Below, one piece after another: positions 28,473 through 37,491 of a stretch of 64,000 nucleotides of DNA (position 1 is the stretch's first letter; every line of letters begins with the position of its first letter). The notes under the pieces were generated by a model. The model ran no database searches. It was not told the DNA's origin and worked only from the letters and a program-made list of their open reading frames with translations. Source of the DNA: Bosea sp. PAMC 26642 (GTDB taxonomy: Bacteria > Pseudomonadota > Alphaproteobacteria > Rhizobiales > Beijerinckiaceae); contig NZ_CP014301.1 of assembly GCF_001562255.1 (NCBI RefSeq), positions 2,232,001-2,296,000 of the forward strand, read 5' to 3'. Position numbers and translations under genes: made by a program.

Positions 28473-30095
28473 TCAATGCCCGAACCGCGCGCCGCCCGGC
28501 ACGGCCGCGAGCAGGGCCTGCGTGTATTCATGCTGAGGCGCGGCGAACAAGGCGGCCGTCGGCCCCGTTTCCACGATGCGGCCGCGCTGCATCACTGCGA
28601 TCCGGTCGCAGATCTGCGCCGCCACGCGCAGATCATGCGTCACGAACAGGATGGCGAGCCCGAGCCGCTGCTGGATCTCCTTGATCAGCGTCAGGATCTG
28701 CGCCTGCACGGAGACATCGAGCGCCGAGACCGCTTCGTCGGCGACCAGGACGTCGGGCTCCAGCGCCAGCGCCCGGGCGATGCCGATGCGCTGCCGCTGC
28801 CCGCCGGAGAACTCGTGCGGATAGCGATCGATCGCGTTGGCAGAGAGCCCGACCAGTTCGAGCAGTTCCTTCGCCTTTGCCAGCGCGACGCCGCGCGCGA
28901 CGCCATGGGCAACCGGCCCGTCGGAGATGATCCGCCCCACCGTCTGGCGCGGATTGAGCGAGGCGAACGGGTCCTGGAACACCATCTGGATGCGCTTGCG
29001 GTGCTGCCGCAGCGCGCCTGCCCCGAGGTCGCTCAAGACGATATCGTCGGAGCCGGCATGGCTCAGCGTGATCCGACCGCTGTTCGGCTCGATCAGCCGC
29101 AGGCAGCAGCGCCCGACCGTCGACTTGCCCGAGCCCGATTCCCCGACCAGCCCCAGCGTCTCGCCCTTGGCGAGCGAGAAGCTGACATCGTCGGCTGCCC
29201 TGACCTCGCGCCCGGCGCCGAAGAAGGAGCGCTTGCGGTAGACCTTGCTCAGGCCCGCGACATCGAGCACCGGCCGACTCTCCGGCAGCGCCGCACGTTC
29301 AGGTGGCGTCAGCGAAGGCACCGCCGCCAGCAACCGTTTCGTATAGGAGTCGGCCGGCCGCGACAGCACCTGGTCGGCACTGCCCTGCTCCACAACCTTG
29401 CCCTGCTGCAGCACGCAGATGCGGTCGGCGATCTCGGCGACGACGCCGAAATCATGGGTGATGAACAGCACGGCCGTACCGTGCTTGCGACGCAGATTGT
29501 CGATCAGCTTGAGGATCTGCGCCTGCGTCGTCACGTCGAGCGCCGTGGTCGGCTCGTCGGCGATCAGGAGCTTGGGTTCGAGCGCCAGCGCCATGGCGAT
29601 CATCACGCGCTGGCGCTGCCCGCCGGACAATTCATGCGGAAAGGCCCGCGCCAGCCGCGCCGGATCGGGCAGCCCGACCTCCGTCAGCAGTTCGAGCGTC
29701 CGCGCCCGCCTTTGTCCCTTGTCGAGCAGCCCATGCGCCTCGAACATCTCGAAGATCTGGTCCTCGATCCGCATCACCGGATTGAGCGAGGTCATCGGCT
29801 CCTGGAAGATCATGCCGATCTCGCGGCCGCGCACATCCTGCATGGCGGACTCGGTGAGCCCTAGCAGATCGCGCCCCGCGAGCCGGATCGCCCCGCCGGC
29901 GGGCTTCACCGCCTTGGGCAATAGCCCCATCACGGCGTGCGCGATCATCGACTTGCCCGAGCCGGATTCGCCGACGATGCACAGGGTCTCCCCCGCAGCG
30001 ATCGTCAGCGACACGCCCTCGACAGCGTTGACGCGGTCGGCCAGCGCCGGCAGGGCGAGCGTCAGGTTCTCGACGACGAGGACGGGCGGCGCCAT
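28473..30095 (-). CDS. Fused dipeptide/oligopeptide ABC transporter ATPase (DppD-DppF type)
   Basis: Cytosolic ATPase of 540 residues with two complete nucleotide-binding domains in one chain: Walker A GESGSGKSM, signature LSGGQRQRV and LLIADEPTTALD in the first (about 1-265), GESGSGKST, FSGGQRQRI and LVADEAVSALD in the second (about 280-540). Each has the peptide-transporter extension (YTKRLLAAVPSL, YTQALLAAVPGG). The ATG at 30095 overlaps the permease stop (ATGA). Note Ala in place of the usual Pro in the second Walker B context (DEAVSALD), as seen in several DppF-type domains. Works with the two permeases and binding protein upstream. Confidence 0.94.
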   Translation of the reverse strand: MAPPVLVVENLTLALPALADRVNAVEGVSLTIAAGETLCIVGESGSGKSMIAHAVMGLLPKAVKPAGGAIRLAGRDLLGLTESAMQDVRGREIGMIFQEPMTSLNPVMRIEDQIFEMFEAHGLLDKGQRRARTLELLTEVGLPDPARLARAFPHELSGGQRQRVMIAMALALEPKLLIADEPTTALDVTTQAQILKLIDNLRRKHGTAVLFITHDFGVVAEIADRICVLQQGKVVEQGSADQVLSRPADSYTKRLLAAVPSLTPPERAALPESRPVLDVAGLSKVYRKRSFFGAGREVRAADDVSFSLAKGETLGLVGESGSGKSTVGRCCLRLIEPNSGRITLSHAGSDDIVLSDLGAGALRQHRKRIQMVFQDPFASLNPRQTVGRIISDGPVAHGVARGVALAKAKELLELVGLSANAIDRYPHEFSGGQRQRIGIARALALEPDVLVADEAVSALDVSVQAQILTLIKEIQQRLGLAILFVTHDLRVAAQICDRIAVMQRGRIVETGPTAALFAAPQHEYTQALLAAVPGGARFGH

Positions 30096-30931
30096 CACTC
30101 CCTCCCCCTTGCCAGGCGCGGGTTCAGCGCATCGTTCAGCCCTTCGCCAGCGAGGTTCAGCGCCAGCACCGTCAGGAAGATCGCGACGCCGGGGAAGAAG
30201 CTGATCCACCAGGCATCGATCAGCCGCGTCCGCCCGGCACCGACCATGTAACCCCAGCTCATGAGGTTGGGATCGCCAAGCCCGAGGAAGGACAGCGAGG
30301 ATTCGAGCAGGATCGCCGAGCCGATCATCAGCGAGCCCATCACGATGATCGGCGCGATGGTGTTGGGCAGGATCTGGCTGAAGATGATGCGCGGCGTGGA
30401 CTGGCCGATCGTCACCGCCGCCTGGACATATTCGCGCGTCTTGAGCGACAAAACCTCGCCACGCACCAGCCGCGCCACCGGCGGCCACGACACGACGCCG
30501 ATGGCGAGCACGATCGAGCCCAGTTGCGGCTGCAGGATCGCGACCAGCACGATGGCGAGCGCAAAGCTCGGAATCGTCTGAAAGAACTCCGTGAAGCGCA
30601 TCAGTGCGTCATCGATCAGCCCGCCGCCATAGCCCGCGACCGCGCCGAGCGGCACGCCGATCAGCAGCGCCACCAGCGTCGAGACCAGCCCGATCATCAG
30701 CGAGACGCGCGCGCCATGGGCCATGCCGGCCGCGATGTCGCGCCCCAGCGTATCGGTGCCGAGCGGAAAGCGCTCCAGCGCGAAGGGAGCCATGAAAGGC
30801 CGCCCGACCATGCGCCAGGGCGATTGCGGATAAAGCGACGGCGCGATCAGCGCGAAGACGATCACCACCAGCAGGATGGCAAGCCCGATCAGGGCGCCGC
30901 GATTGCGGGCGAAGCGCTTGAGGAAGTTCAT
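30095..30931 (-). CDS. Peptide ABC transporter permease (DppC type)
   Basis: Inner-membrane permease of 278 residues with about six helices. The N-terminal single helix (GALIGLAILLVVIVFALIA), the LGTDTLGRDI motif typical of DppC/OppC and the EAA-like coupling helix (VQAAVTIGQSTPRIIFSQIL) are visible. The ATG at 30931 overlaps the stop of the preceding permease (TGATG). Forms the heterodimeric channel with the DppB-type partner. Confidence 0.92.
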   Translation of the reverse strand: MNFLKRFARNRGALIGLAILLVVIVFALIAPSLYPQSPWRMVGRPFMAPFALERFPLGTDTLGRDIAAGMAHGARVSLMIGLVSTLVALLIGVPLGAVAGYGGGLIDDALMRFTEFFQTIPSFALAIVLVAILQPQLGSIVLAIGVVSWPPVARLVRGEVLSLKTREYVQAAVTIGQSTPRIIFSQILPNTIAPIIVMGSLMIGSAILLESSLSFLGLGDPNLMSWGYMVGAGRTRLIDAWWISFFPGVAIFLTVLALNLAGEGLNDALNPRLARGRE

Positions 30932-31905
30932 CACGCGGCCTCGATACGCGGGTCGGCCAGGCGATAGATCAGGTCGGTCAGGATGTTGAACCCGACCACC
31001 ATCGCCGAGGAGATGAAGAACACGCCGAGCAACACCGAATAGTCGCGCTGCACCAGCGCATCGAACATCAGCCGCCCGATGCCGGGCCAGGCGAACACGG
31101 TCTCGGTCAGTACCGCACCGCCGACGAGTTGCCCCGCCTGCAGTCCCGCTAGCGTCACGACCGGCAGGATCGCGTTGCGCGCGACATGCCGGCGCGAGAC
31201 GATCGCCGGCGAAAGGCCCTTGGCGCGCGCCGTCTTGACGAAATCGGCACCGGCGACCTCCAGCATCGAGGCCCGCATCATCCTTGCGTAGAGAGCGGTG
31301 AAGAACAGCCCCAGCGTCAGCGCCGGCAGGATCAGGTGGTGGCCGATATCGAGCATCCGCGCGAGCCCGGTATAATTGGCGCCGATCGTCTCATACCCGA
31401 CATTGGGCACGAGCCCGAGCTTCAGCGAAAACAGGATCTGGCTCATCAGCGCAATCCAGAACAGCGGCGTCGCATAGAAGACAAGCGCAAGCGCTGTGAT
31501 GATGCTGTCGCGCCAGCCCCCGGCCCGACGGGCGGCGAGCGCCCCCATCACCACGCCGAGCCCGAGCGAAATCACGAAAGCCGCGCCCGTCAGCAGCAGC
31601 GTCGCCGGCAGCCGGTCGAGCACCAGCGTCAGCACCGGCTGCTGCTGCCGATAGCTGAAGCCGAGATCGAACGTCATGTAGCCCTTGAGATAGAGCCAGA
31701 GCTGCGTCGTGATCGGCTCGTTGAGCCCGAAGCGCTGGCGCAGCTGTTCAAGCAGCTGCGCATCCGCGGCCCCCGCCTCGCCGGCGAGCACCTGCGCGGG
31801 ATCGCCCGGCGCGGCCCGGATCAGGAAGAAGTTCAAAAGCGCGATGGCGAAGAGCACGAGGATGCCCTTGACCAGCCGGCCTGCGAGGAATTGGGGGAGG
31901 TTCAT
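30931..31905 (-). CDS. Peptide ABC transporter permease (DppB type)
   Basis: Inner-membrane permease of 324 residues with about six helices: N-terminal GILVLFAIALLNFFLIRAAP with the APGDP motif, then QLWLYLKGYMTFDLGFSY, and the coupling helix DFVKTARAKGLSPAIVSRRH followed by NAILPVVTLAG. Typical DppB layout. Separated from the binding-protein gene by about 210 bases holding a family B repeat, otherwise in line with the rest of the operon. Confidence 0.92.
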   Translation of the reverse strand: MNLPQFLAGRLVKGILVLFAIALLNFFLIRAAPGDPAQVLAGEAGAADAQLLEQLRQRFGLNEPITTQLWLYLKGYMTFDLGFSYRQQQPVLTLVLDRLPATLLLTGAAFVISLGLGVVMGALAARRAGGWRDSIITALALVFYATPLFWIALMSQILFSLKLGLVPNVGYETIGANYTGLARMLDIGHHLILPALTLGLFFTALYARMMRASMLEVAGADFVKTARAKGLSPAIVSRRHVARNAILPVVTLAGLQAGQLVGGAVLTETVFAWPGIGRLMFDALVQRDYSVLLGVFFISSAMVVGFNILTDLIYRLADPRIEAA

Positions 31906-31940
31906 CAGGAAAAGTCTCTGGTCCCGGTCACACCTGCGCC

Positions 31941-32044
31941 ATCATCCCGGACGCAGCGAAGCGGAGATCCGGGATCCATCGTAGAGCGCAGCGCCCTCCG
32001 ATGGATCCCGGATCGGCGCGGCTTCGCCGCTTGTCCGGGATGAC
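31941..32044. repeat. Intergenic palindromic repeat, family B, copy 2
   Basis: Starts ATCATCCCGGACGCAGCGAA and ends CTTGTCCGGGATGACGG; the core GGGATCCATCGTAGAG pairs with CCTCCGATGGATCCCGG. It lies between the binding-protein gene and the DppB-type permease, inside the presumed operon. Confidence 0.85.
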
Positions 32045-32114
32045 GGTAGAGTGTGATCAAGCGCTCCGGTTCAATCATGTAAGGAGCGCACCTCGCGATC
32101 CTGGCGCGCCCGCC

Positions 32115-33674
32115 TCACTCCTTCCACGCGTCCTTGAAGCCGTCATTGACGCCGATCGCCGAGCTCACCAGGTTCTTGACGTTGCAGCGATAGATCGTCG
32201 GGAAGTCCATTTCGAGCTGCCAGAGCACCGGCACCTCGTCGGCCAGCAGCTTCTGCACCTTCGTATAAAGCTCCTGCCGCGCAGCATCGGTCGGCGCGAC
32301 GGCCGCATCGGCGAAGAGCTTGTCGACCTCCGGGTTCACATAGGCGCCCTGATTGCCGAAGGGGTTGCCCTTGACGATGTTGGTCGAGATGTAGTTGCGC
32401 GCCACGCCGGTCGCCGGGTCGCCGAGCTGGTAGAGATAGTTGAAGGTCAGGTCGAAATCGCCGTTGCTGGCCTTCTGCGTCCAGCCCGGCACGTCCGTGG
32501 TCTCGATCGCGACGTTGACGCCGGCATCGGTCAGGTTCTGCTTGATCGCCTCGGCCCAGCGGCTCCAGACCTCGCCATAGGGCAGCGCAAGGAGCTTGAT
32601 CGGCTCGCCCTTGTAGCCCGAGGCCTTGATCAACTCCTTCGCCTTGGCGACGTCGTAGCCGTATTTCGGCACATCGGCCGAATAGAACTTCGTCTTCGAC
32701 GATATAGGCCCGGTCGGCAGCTTGCCGAGCCCGCCCCAGACCACGTCCTTGCCGAATTCGCGGTCGATCGCGAACATCATGCCCTGGCGGAACTGCTTGC
32801 TGGCGAGCGGGCCTCCCTTGGCGATATTGGGCGTGACCCAGGCATGGGGTGCAAACATCTCCCAGCCCTTGGTGGTGACGCAGGTATTGGGCAGCTTCGA
32901 CAGGCGCGCGACGTCGTAGACATCGACCGAACCGCCGGTCAGAACATCGATCTTGCCGGTTTCGTAGGCGACCGCACGGGCCGCTGCGTCGGGAATGATC
33001 TGCCAATAGACCTCGTCGAGATGCGGCTTGCCCTTTTGCCAGTAGGCCTCGTTCTTGACGAGGTGGATGTAGGATCCCTTCTTCCATTCCTTCAGCTTGA
33101 ACGGGCCGGTGCCGATCGGCGTATTGTTGGCGGGGTTGGCGCGGTAGTCGGTGCCGTCATAAATGTGCTTGGGGATCATCGGCGCACCGGCGACCTCCTG
33201 CGACAGGATCAGCGGGCCGAAGGGCTGCTTCAGCGTGATCCTGACCGTGAGGTCGTCGACCTTCTCGATCTTGTCGACCTGGCCGTTGGCGATCGGGCGC
33301 CAGCGCGGATGCACCTCGCGCAGGAACTTGTCGAGCGAGAACACCACGTCGTCGGCGGTGAAGGGCTTGCCGTCATGCCAGGTCACGCCCTCCTGCAGCT
33401 TGAAGGTGTAGACCTTGGCGTCGGCCGAGATCTCCCAGCTCTTGGCGAGCGATGGCTGCGGCTGCAGCTTCTCGTCATAGCGCAGCAGCGACTCGTAGAT
33501 GTTGCCGGCGACCATGTTGGTCGGGCCATTCTGGTTAAGCCCCTGCATCAGCATCGGCGGCTCGGGCTGGACGACGACATGTACCGTGCCGCCCTGCTTG
33601 GGGGCCTGCGCCTGCGCGGCACAAAGCGCGGTCAGGGAGGCAGCGAGCGCCAGGGCCAATCTCGTTCCAGTCAT
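32115..33674 (-). CDS. Peptide ABC transporter substrate-binding protein
   Basis: Periplasmic solute-binding protein of 519 residues (SBP_bac_5 family) with a Sec signal peptide (TRLALALAASLTALCAAQAQ). Family signatures: YESLLRYDEKLQPQPSLAKS, TFKLQEGVTWHDGKPFTADDV, and GTGPFKLKEWKKGSYIHLV. First gene of the operon that continues with two permeases and the fused ATPase. The ATG at 33674 starts the signal peptide. Binds a peptide-like or other amide solute; specificity not readable. Confidence 0.93.
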   Translation of the reverse strand: MTGTRLALALAASLTALCAAQAQAPKQGGTVHVVVQPEPPMLMQGLNQNGPTNMVAGNIYESLLRYDEKLQPQPSLAKSWEISADAKVYTFKLQEGVTWHDGKPFTADDVVFSLDKFLREVHPRWRPIANGQVDKIEKVDDLTVRITLKQPFGPLILSQEVAGAPMIPKHIYDGTDYRANPANNTPIGTGPFKLKEWKKGSYIHLVKNEAYWQKGKPHLDEVYWQIIPDAAARAVAYETGKIDVLTGGSVDVYDVARLSKLPNTCVTTKGWEMFAPHAWVTPNIAKGGPLASKQFRQGMMFAIDREFGKDVVWGGLGKLPTGPISSKTKFYSADVPKYGYDVAKAKELIKASGYKGEPIKLLALPYGEVWSRWAEAIKQNLTDAGVNVAIETTDVPGWTQKASNGDFDLTFNYLYQLGDPATGVARNYISTNIVKGNPFGNQGAYVNPEVDKLFADAAVAPTDAARQELYTKVQKLLADEVPVLWQLEMDFPTIYRCNVKNLVSSAIGVNDGFKDAWKE

Positions 33675-33953
33675 TGGTCGTTCTCCATTGGATCGGCGAG
33701 ACGGCGCGAAGGTCCCGGGTTCCTCCCCCAGGGGAGCGAAAGCAGTCCGTCCTGATCGCACCCGATTTGAACTGGTTTAGCAAGCTCTGCGCCAATCGCG
33801 ATAGCAGAGCCCGGGATCGACCATGGAAGCACGATTCATGCGTCGCCTTGGCCGATCACAAAAATTTGTGCGGATCGTCGCATCCGCGCAGGGCCTAATC
33901 GGATAGTGCAAAGACAAGGCCGAATCCCAAGCCATCGGCCAGTGGAGGTTACC

Positions 33954-34706
33954 ATGACCCAGTCCGCGACTTCGTTCTCCCGCCGTTCGCTCATCGGCTT
34001 CGGTGCCGCTGCCCTGGCGGTCTCCGCCGCGCCCAAGGTCTGGGCCCAGGCCGCCACTCCGGCCGCCCCGCCGGCCGGCCCGTTCTCGCTGCCCAAGCGC
34101 GCCTATGAGGCGGCCGCGCTCGAGCCACATATCGACGCCATGACGATGGACATCCACTACACCCGCCACCACGCGGCCTTCGTCGCCGGGCTCAACGGCG
34201 TCGCCAAGGACCATGGCGTCGTCGGCTCGACCCCGCTCAACAAGCTGCTCGGCGACCTGATGTCGGTGCCCGAGGCCGTTCGCACCGCAGTCCGCAACGC
34301 CGGCGGCGGCCATGCCAACCACACCATGTTCTGGGAGGTCATGGGCCCCGGCGCCGGCGGCGCTCCCACCGGCGACGTCGCCGCCGCGATCACCAAGGAT
34401 CTCGGCGGCTTCGACAAGTTCAAAACCGATTTCGAGGCCGCCGGCCTGCGCGTCTTCGGCTCGGGCTGGGTTTTCGTCACGGTCGGCAGCGACGGCAAGC
34501 TCGCCATGGTCTCCAAGCCCGGACAGGACAATCCGCTGATGGACAAGCAGATGCCCCTCTTCGGCAACGACGTCTGGGAGCACGCCTATTACCTGAAATA
34601 CCAGAACCGCCGCGCCGACTACCTCAAGGGTTGGTGGAACACCGTCAACTGGACCAAGGTCAACGAGCGCTACGCCGCCGCAAAGGCCGGCAAACTGACC
34701 GTCTGA
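33954..34706 (+). CDS. Tat-exported Fe/Mn superoxide dismutase
   Basis: Superoxide dismutase of 250 residues. The mature part has all expected metal ligands: His in HIDAMTMDIHYTRHH, His in GGGHANHTMFW, Asp and His in NDVWEHAYYLKYQN. Unusually the first about 32 residues form a twin-arginine leader (SFSRRSLIGFGAAALAVSAA, cleavage near WAQA), predicting export of the folded metalloenzyme. GTGGAGG precedes the ATG at 33954. Fe or Mn preference cannot be called with certainty. A clear terminator hairpin follows the stop. Confidence 0.93.
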   Translation: MTQSATSFSRRSLIGFGAAALAVSAAPKVWAQAATPAAPPAGPFSLPKRAYEAAALEPHIDAMTMDIHYTRHHAAFVAGLNGVAKDHGVVGSTPLNKLLGDLMSVPEAVRTAVRNAGGGHANHTMFWEVMGPGAGGAPTGDVAAAITKDLGGFDKFKTDFEAAGLRVFGSGWVFVTVGSDGKLAMVSKPGQDNPLMDKQMPLFGNDVWEHAYYLKYQNRRADYLKGWWNTVNWTKVNERYAAAKAGKLTV

Positions 34707-34730
34707 TCGACGGATCCTGAAGCGATCATG

Positions 34731-34758
34731 CAATGCCCGGCCGCAAGGCCGGGCATTG
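34731..34758 (+). terminator. Rho-independent terminator of the superoxide dismutase gene
   Basis: Perfect 12-bp inverted repeat CAATGCCCGGCC / GGCCGGGCATTG around a GCAA loop, followed by TCATTT, 25 bases after the SOD stop. The best hairpin terminator in the window. Confidence 0.85.
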
Positions 34759-34796
34759 TCATTTCCGGCCTTGTCTCGCGACCGAAGGCTACCTAG

Positions 34797-34813
34797 ATTA
34801 GAATAATTCTAAT
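34797..34813. promoter_or_regulatory. Irr-box (iron control element) upstream of mbfA
   Basis: Perfect palindrome ATTAGAATAATTCTAAT: 8-bp arms around one base, 13 bases before the mbfA start codon. It matches the TTAGAAT-ATTCTAA core of the iron control element bound by Irr in rhizobia, where mbfA is a known Irr target repressed at low iron. Overlap with the ribosome-binding region suggests repression. Confidence 0.88.
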
Positions 34814-34826
34814 TTATGGATGTGCC

Positions 34827-35819
34827 ATGCTCTCGCGCCTGTCCCTGCCCGGCTTCAGCGGCAAGCGCCGCTTCGACGACCTTTCCGAAAAGGAGGTCCT
34901 TGCTCTCGCGATCTCCTCCGAGGAGGAGGATGGCCGCATCTACGCCATCTACGCGCAGGCACTGCGGACGGCCTATCCCGCCTCGGCTGCGATTTTCGAC
35001 GGTATGGCGCAGGAGGAGGACGGTCACCGTCAGCGCCTGCTGGCGCTGCACCAGCAGCGTTTCGGCAACGTCGTCCTGCCGATCCGGCGCGAGCATGTCG
35101 CCGATTTCTACGCGCGCAAACCCGTCTGGCTCGTCGAGAATCTCGGCCTCGATCAGATCCGCGCGGAAGCCGAGGACATGGAGCGTCAGGCCCGCGACTT
35201 CTATGTCGCCGCCGCGGGCCGCTCGACCGACGTCGATACGCGCACGCTCTTGGGCGAACTCGCCGCGGCCGAGGCCGGGCATCAGGCCAAGGCACAGGCA
35301 CTGACCGCCGAGAAGCTCGACGGCGAGACACGCTCCGACGAGGACCTCGCTGCCAAGCGCCAGTTCGTCCTGACCTGGGTCCAGCCCGGCCTCGCCGGGC
35401 TGATGGACGGCTCGGTCTCGACGCTGGCGCCGATCTTCGCCACGGCCTTCGCCACGCAGAACCCGCACACCACCTTCCTGATCGGCCTTTCGGCCTCGGT
35501 CGGCGCCGGCATCTCGATGGGCTTCACCGAGGCCGCCCATGACGACGGCAAGCTCTCGGGCCGCGGCGCGCCCTGGAAGCGCGGGCTGGCCTCGGGTGTG
35601 ATGACGGCATTGGGCGGGCTCGGTCACGCGCTGCCCTATCTCATCCCGCATTTCTGGACGGCCACGACGGTGGCGCTGATCGTCGTCTTCGTCGAACTCT
35701 GGGCCATCGTCTGGATCCAGAACCGTTTCATGGAGACGCCCTTCCTGCGCGCCGCCTTCCAGATCGTGCTGGGCGGTGGGCTGGTGCTGGCGGCGGGCAT
35801 TCTCATCGGCGGGGCGTAG
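34827..35819 (+). CDS. mbfA: Membrane-bound ferritin MbfA (iron exporter)
   Basis: Fusion protein of 330 residues: an N-terminal ferritin-like di-iron domain (about 20-165) with glutamates in SSEEEDGRIYAIY, MAQEEDGHRQR, EAEDMERQARDFY and AAAEAGHQAKA, and a C-terminal VIT1/CCC1-type membrane domain (about 180-330, GLMDGSVSTLAPIFATAFAT, SVGAGISMGFTEA). Such proteins export iron and protect against iron and peroxide stress. The ATG at 34827 lies directly after the Irr-box. Neighbouring SOD makes oxidative-stress sense, although the two are separated by a terminator. Confidence 0.94.
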   Translation: MLSRLSLPGFSGKRRFDDLSEKEVLALAISSEEEDGRIYAIYAQALRTAYPASAAIFDGMAQEEDGHRQRLLALHQQRFGNVVLPIRREHVADFYARKPVWLVENLGLDQIRAEAEDMERQARDFYVAAAGRSTDVDTRTLLGELAAAEAGHQAKAQALTAEKLDGETRSDEDLAAKRQFVLTWVQPGLAGLMDGSVSTLAPIFATAFATQNPHTTFLIGLSASVGAGISMGFTEAAHDDGKLSGRGAPWKRGLASGVMTALGGLGHALPYLIPHFWTATTVALIVVFVELWAIVWIQNRFMETPFLRAAFQIVLGGGLVLAAGILIGGA

Positions 35820-35834
35820 CGGGAGCACCCTCAT

Positions 35835-35875
35835 TGTCATTCCGGGGCGCGCCACAGGCGCGAACCCGGAATGAC
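35835..35875. repeat. Intergenic palindromic repeat, family A, short copy
   Basis: Minimal form of family A: GTCATTCCGGGGCGCGCC paired with GGCGCGAACCCGGAATGAC, about 40 bases with no inserted centre. Lies between the convergent mbfA and atzE genes and could act as a two-way terminator. Confidence 0.85.
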
Positions 35876-35878
35876 AGA

Positions 35879-37270
35879 TCACAGAACCGGCGCCCTCGCC
35901 TCGCACACTCCTGCCTGCGCCAGCGCGAACGCCGCGCGCAGGCACAGATCCTCGCGCCAGGGCGCGGCGATGACCTGCACCCCGATCGGCAGACCCGCCC
36001 CGAACACCGGCACCGCCGCCACCGGCAGCCCGATGCAGGAGATCGGCTGGGTGAACAGGCCGAGATTGGGCCGCAGCGGCACGCTCTCGCCGCGCAGTTC
36101 CAGCGTCTTCTGCCCGACCAGCGGTGCCGGGCAGGGCGTCGCCGGCGCGATGATCAGATCGACATCGGCGAAGACCCGCATCATCTGACCGTGGAACCAA
36201 TGCCGAGCCCGCTGCGCCTGGATGTACCAGGCAGTCGGCTGCATGGCGCCGGCGAGAAAACGGTCGCGGGTTTCGGGGTCGAAATCATCCGCCCGTGACT
36301 TTAGCCGCTCGAGATGGAAGGCCGCGCTCTCGCCATTGGTGATCAGAAAGGCTGCAGCGCGCGCGATATCGGCACCGGCCAATTCGATCCTGCCGCTTGC
36401 CCCCAGCGCCTGCGCGACGAGCGACACCGCCTCGGCCGCTTCAGGCATGCCGTCGGTATCGAAATAACCGCCCGCCAACGCAATCCGCAGCCCGCCGACG
36501 CCCTGCGCCAGCGAAGGCAAGGTCGGCTCGACCGGCCGCTGCGCACAGGCCGGATCATCTGCGTCCGGACCCTGCATCGCGTCATAGGCCAAGGCGAGAT
36601 CGGTCACGTCTCGTGCGAAGGGTCCGAGATGGTCGAGCGAGTCGCAGAAAGGGAAGCTGCGCCCGCGCGACAGCCGACCATAGGTCGGCTTCAGTCCGAA
36701 AATGCCGCAGAGCGAACTCGGCACCCGGATCGAGCCATTGGTGTCTGAGCCCAGCGAGATCGGCGCCAACCCTGCGGCCGTCGCCGAGCCCGAACCGGAG
36801 GACGAACCACCCGCCATGCGCGACAGGTCGTGCGGATTGCGGCAGGCGCCGTCATGGGCATTCTCGCCGGTAAAATCATAGGCGTATTCGCCCATGTTGA
36901 GGCCGCCCACCAGCACGGCTCCGGCGGCGCTCAGCCGCTCGATCAGCACCGCGTCGCGGGTCGCAGGCGCGCGTTCGCGGTTGATCTTGGAGCCTGCCCG
37001 CGTCGGCAGCCCCTCGATGTCGAACAGGTTCTTGGCAGCAAAGGGCACGCCGGCGAGCGGACCGAGCGGCCGCCCCGCCTTTCGCGACGCATCGATCGCC
37101 CGCGCCTGCGCCAGCGCCCGCTCGGCGGTGACGTCGGTGAAAGCGTTGATCTGCGGATTAACCGTTCCGATGCGGTCGAGGAAGGCCGTCGTCACCGCCT
37201 CGGCCGTGACGACACCGTCCCCGATCTGCCTGGCGATCAGATGGGCCGGCGTAAAGGCGTCGAAGCTCAC
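35879..37270 (-). CDS. atzE: AtzE-family amidohydrolase
   Basis: Amidase-signature enzyme of 463 residues. The Ser-cisSer-Lys triad is present: Lys in VPFAAKNLFDIEG, Ser in GGSSSGSGSATAAGL, and Ser in SLGSDTNGSIRVPSS. The AtzE group hydrolyses 1-carboxybiuret in s-triazine degradation and includes HpxY of oxalurate use; it needs the small partner AtzG. Start is GTG at 37270, overlapping the atzG stop as GTGA, which fixes both. Last gene of a four-gene operon with a hydrolase, a permease and AtzG. Confidence 0.9.
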   Translation of the reverse strand: MSFDAFTPAHLIARQIGDGVVTAEAVTTAFLDRIGTVNPQINAFTDVTAERALAQARAIDASRKAGRPLGPLAGVPFAAKNLFDIEGLPTRAGSKINRERAPATRDAVLIERLSAAGAVLVGGLNMGEYAYDFTGENAHDGACRNPHDLSRMAGGSSSGSGSATAAGLAPISLGSDTNGSIRVPSSLCGIFGLKPTYGRLSRGRSFPFCDSLDHLGPFARDVTDLALAYDAMQGPDADDPACAQRPVEPTLPSLAQGVGGLRIALAGGYFDTDGMPEAAEAVSLVAQALGASGRIELAGADIARAAAFLITNGESAAFHLERLKSRADDFDPETRDRFLAGAMQPTAWYIQAQRARHWFHGQMMRVFADVDLIIAPATPCPAPLVGQKTLELRGESVPLRPNLGLFTQPISCIGLPVAAVPVFGAGLPIGVQVIAAPWREDLCLRAAFALAQAGVCEARAPVL

Positions 37271-37491
37271 GCAGACCCTCCACCGCTGACCGGCCCGGGC
37301 CGAAAGACCGGCGCGAGTTCAAAGGAGCCGTCATCCAGCGGCGCAGCTTGGACGATCGTTGCCATCCCGGACGCGATGGTCAGAAACTGCAGCACCGCCG
37401 GCCGCTGCTGGTCCGTGATAGTCAACCCAAGCGCCGGCGCCATCGCATCGCAATGGCGCCCGGCGTCGAAGCCGGGTTTGGGCTCGCTCAT
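37267..37491 (-). CDS. atzG: AtzG/HpxX-like small partner subunit (DUF4089)
   Basis: Protein of 74 residues with a small helical fold: HCDAMAPALGLTITDQQRPA then VLQFLTIASGMATIVQAAPL. Length and sequence style match DUF4089/AtzG, a GatC-like protein that stabilises AtzE as a heterotetramer. Overlaps both neighbours: its ATG shares ATGA with the permease stop and its stop shares GTGA with the atzE start, so stoichiometric translation is expected. Confidence 0.85.
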   Translation of the reverse strand: MSEPKPGFDAGRHCDAMAPALGLTITDQQRPAVLQFLTIASGMATIVQAAPLDDGSFELAPVFRPGPVSGGGSA

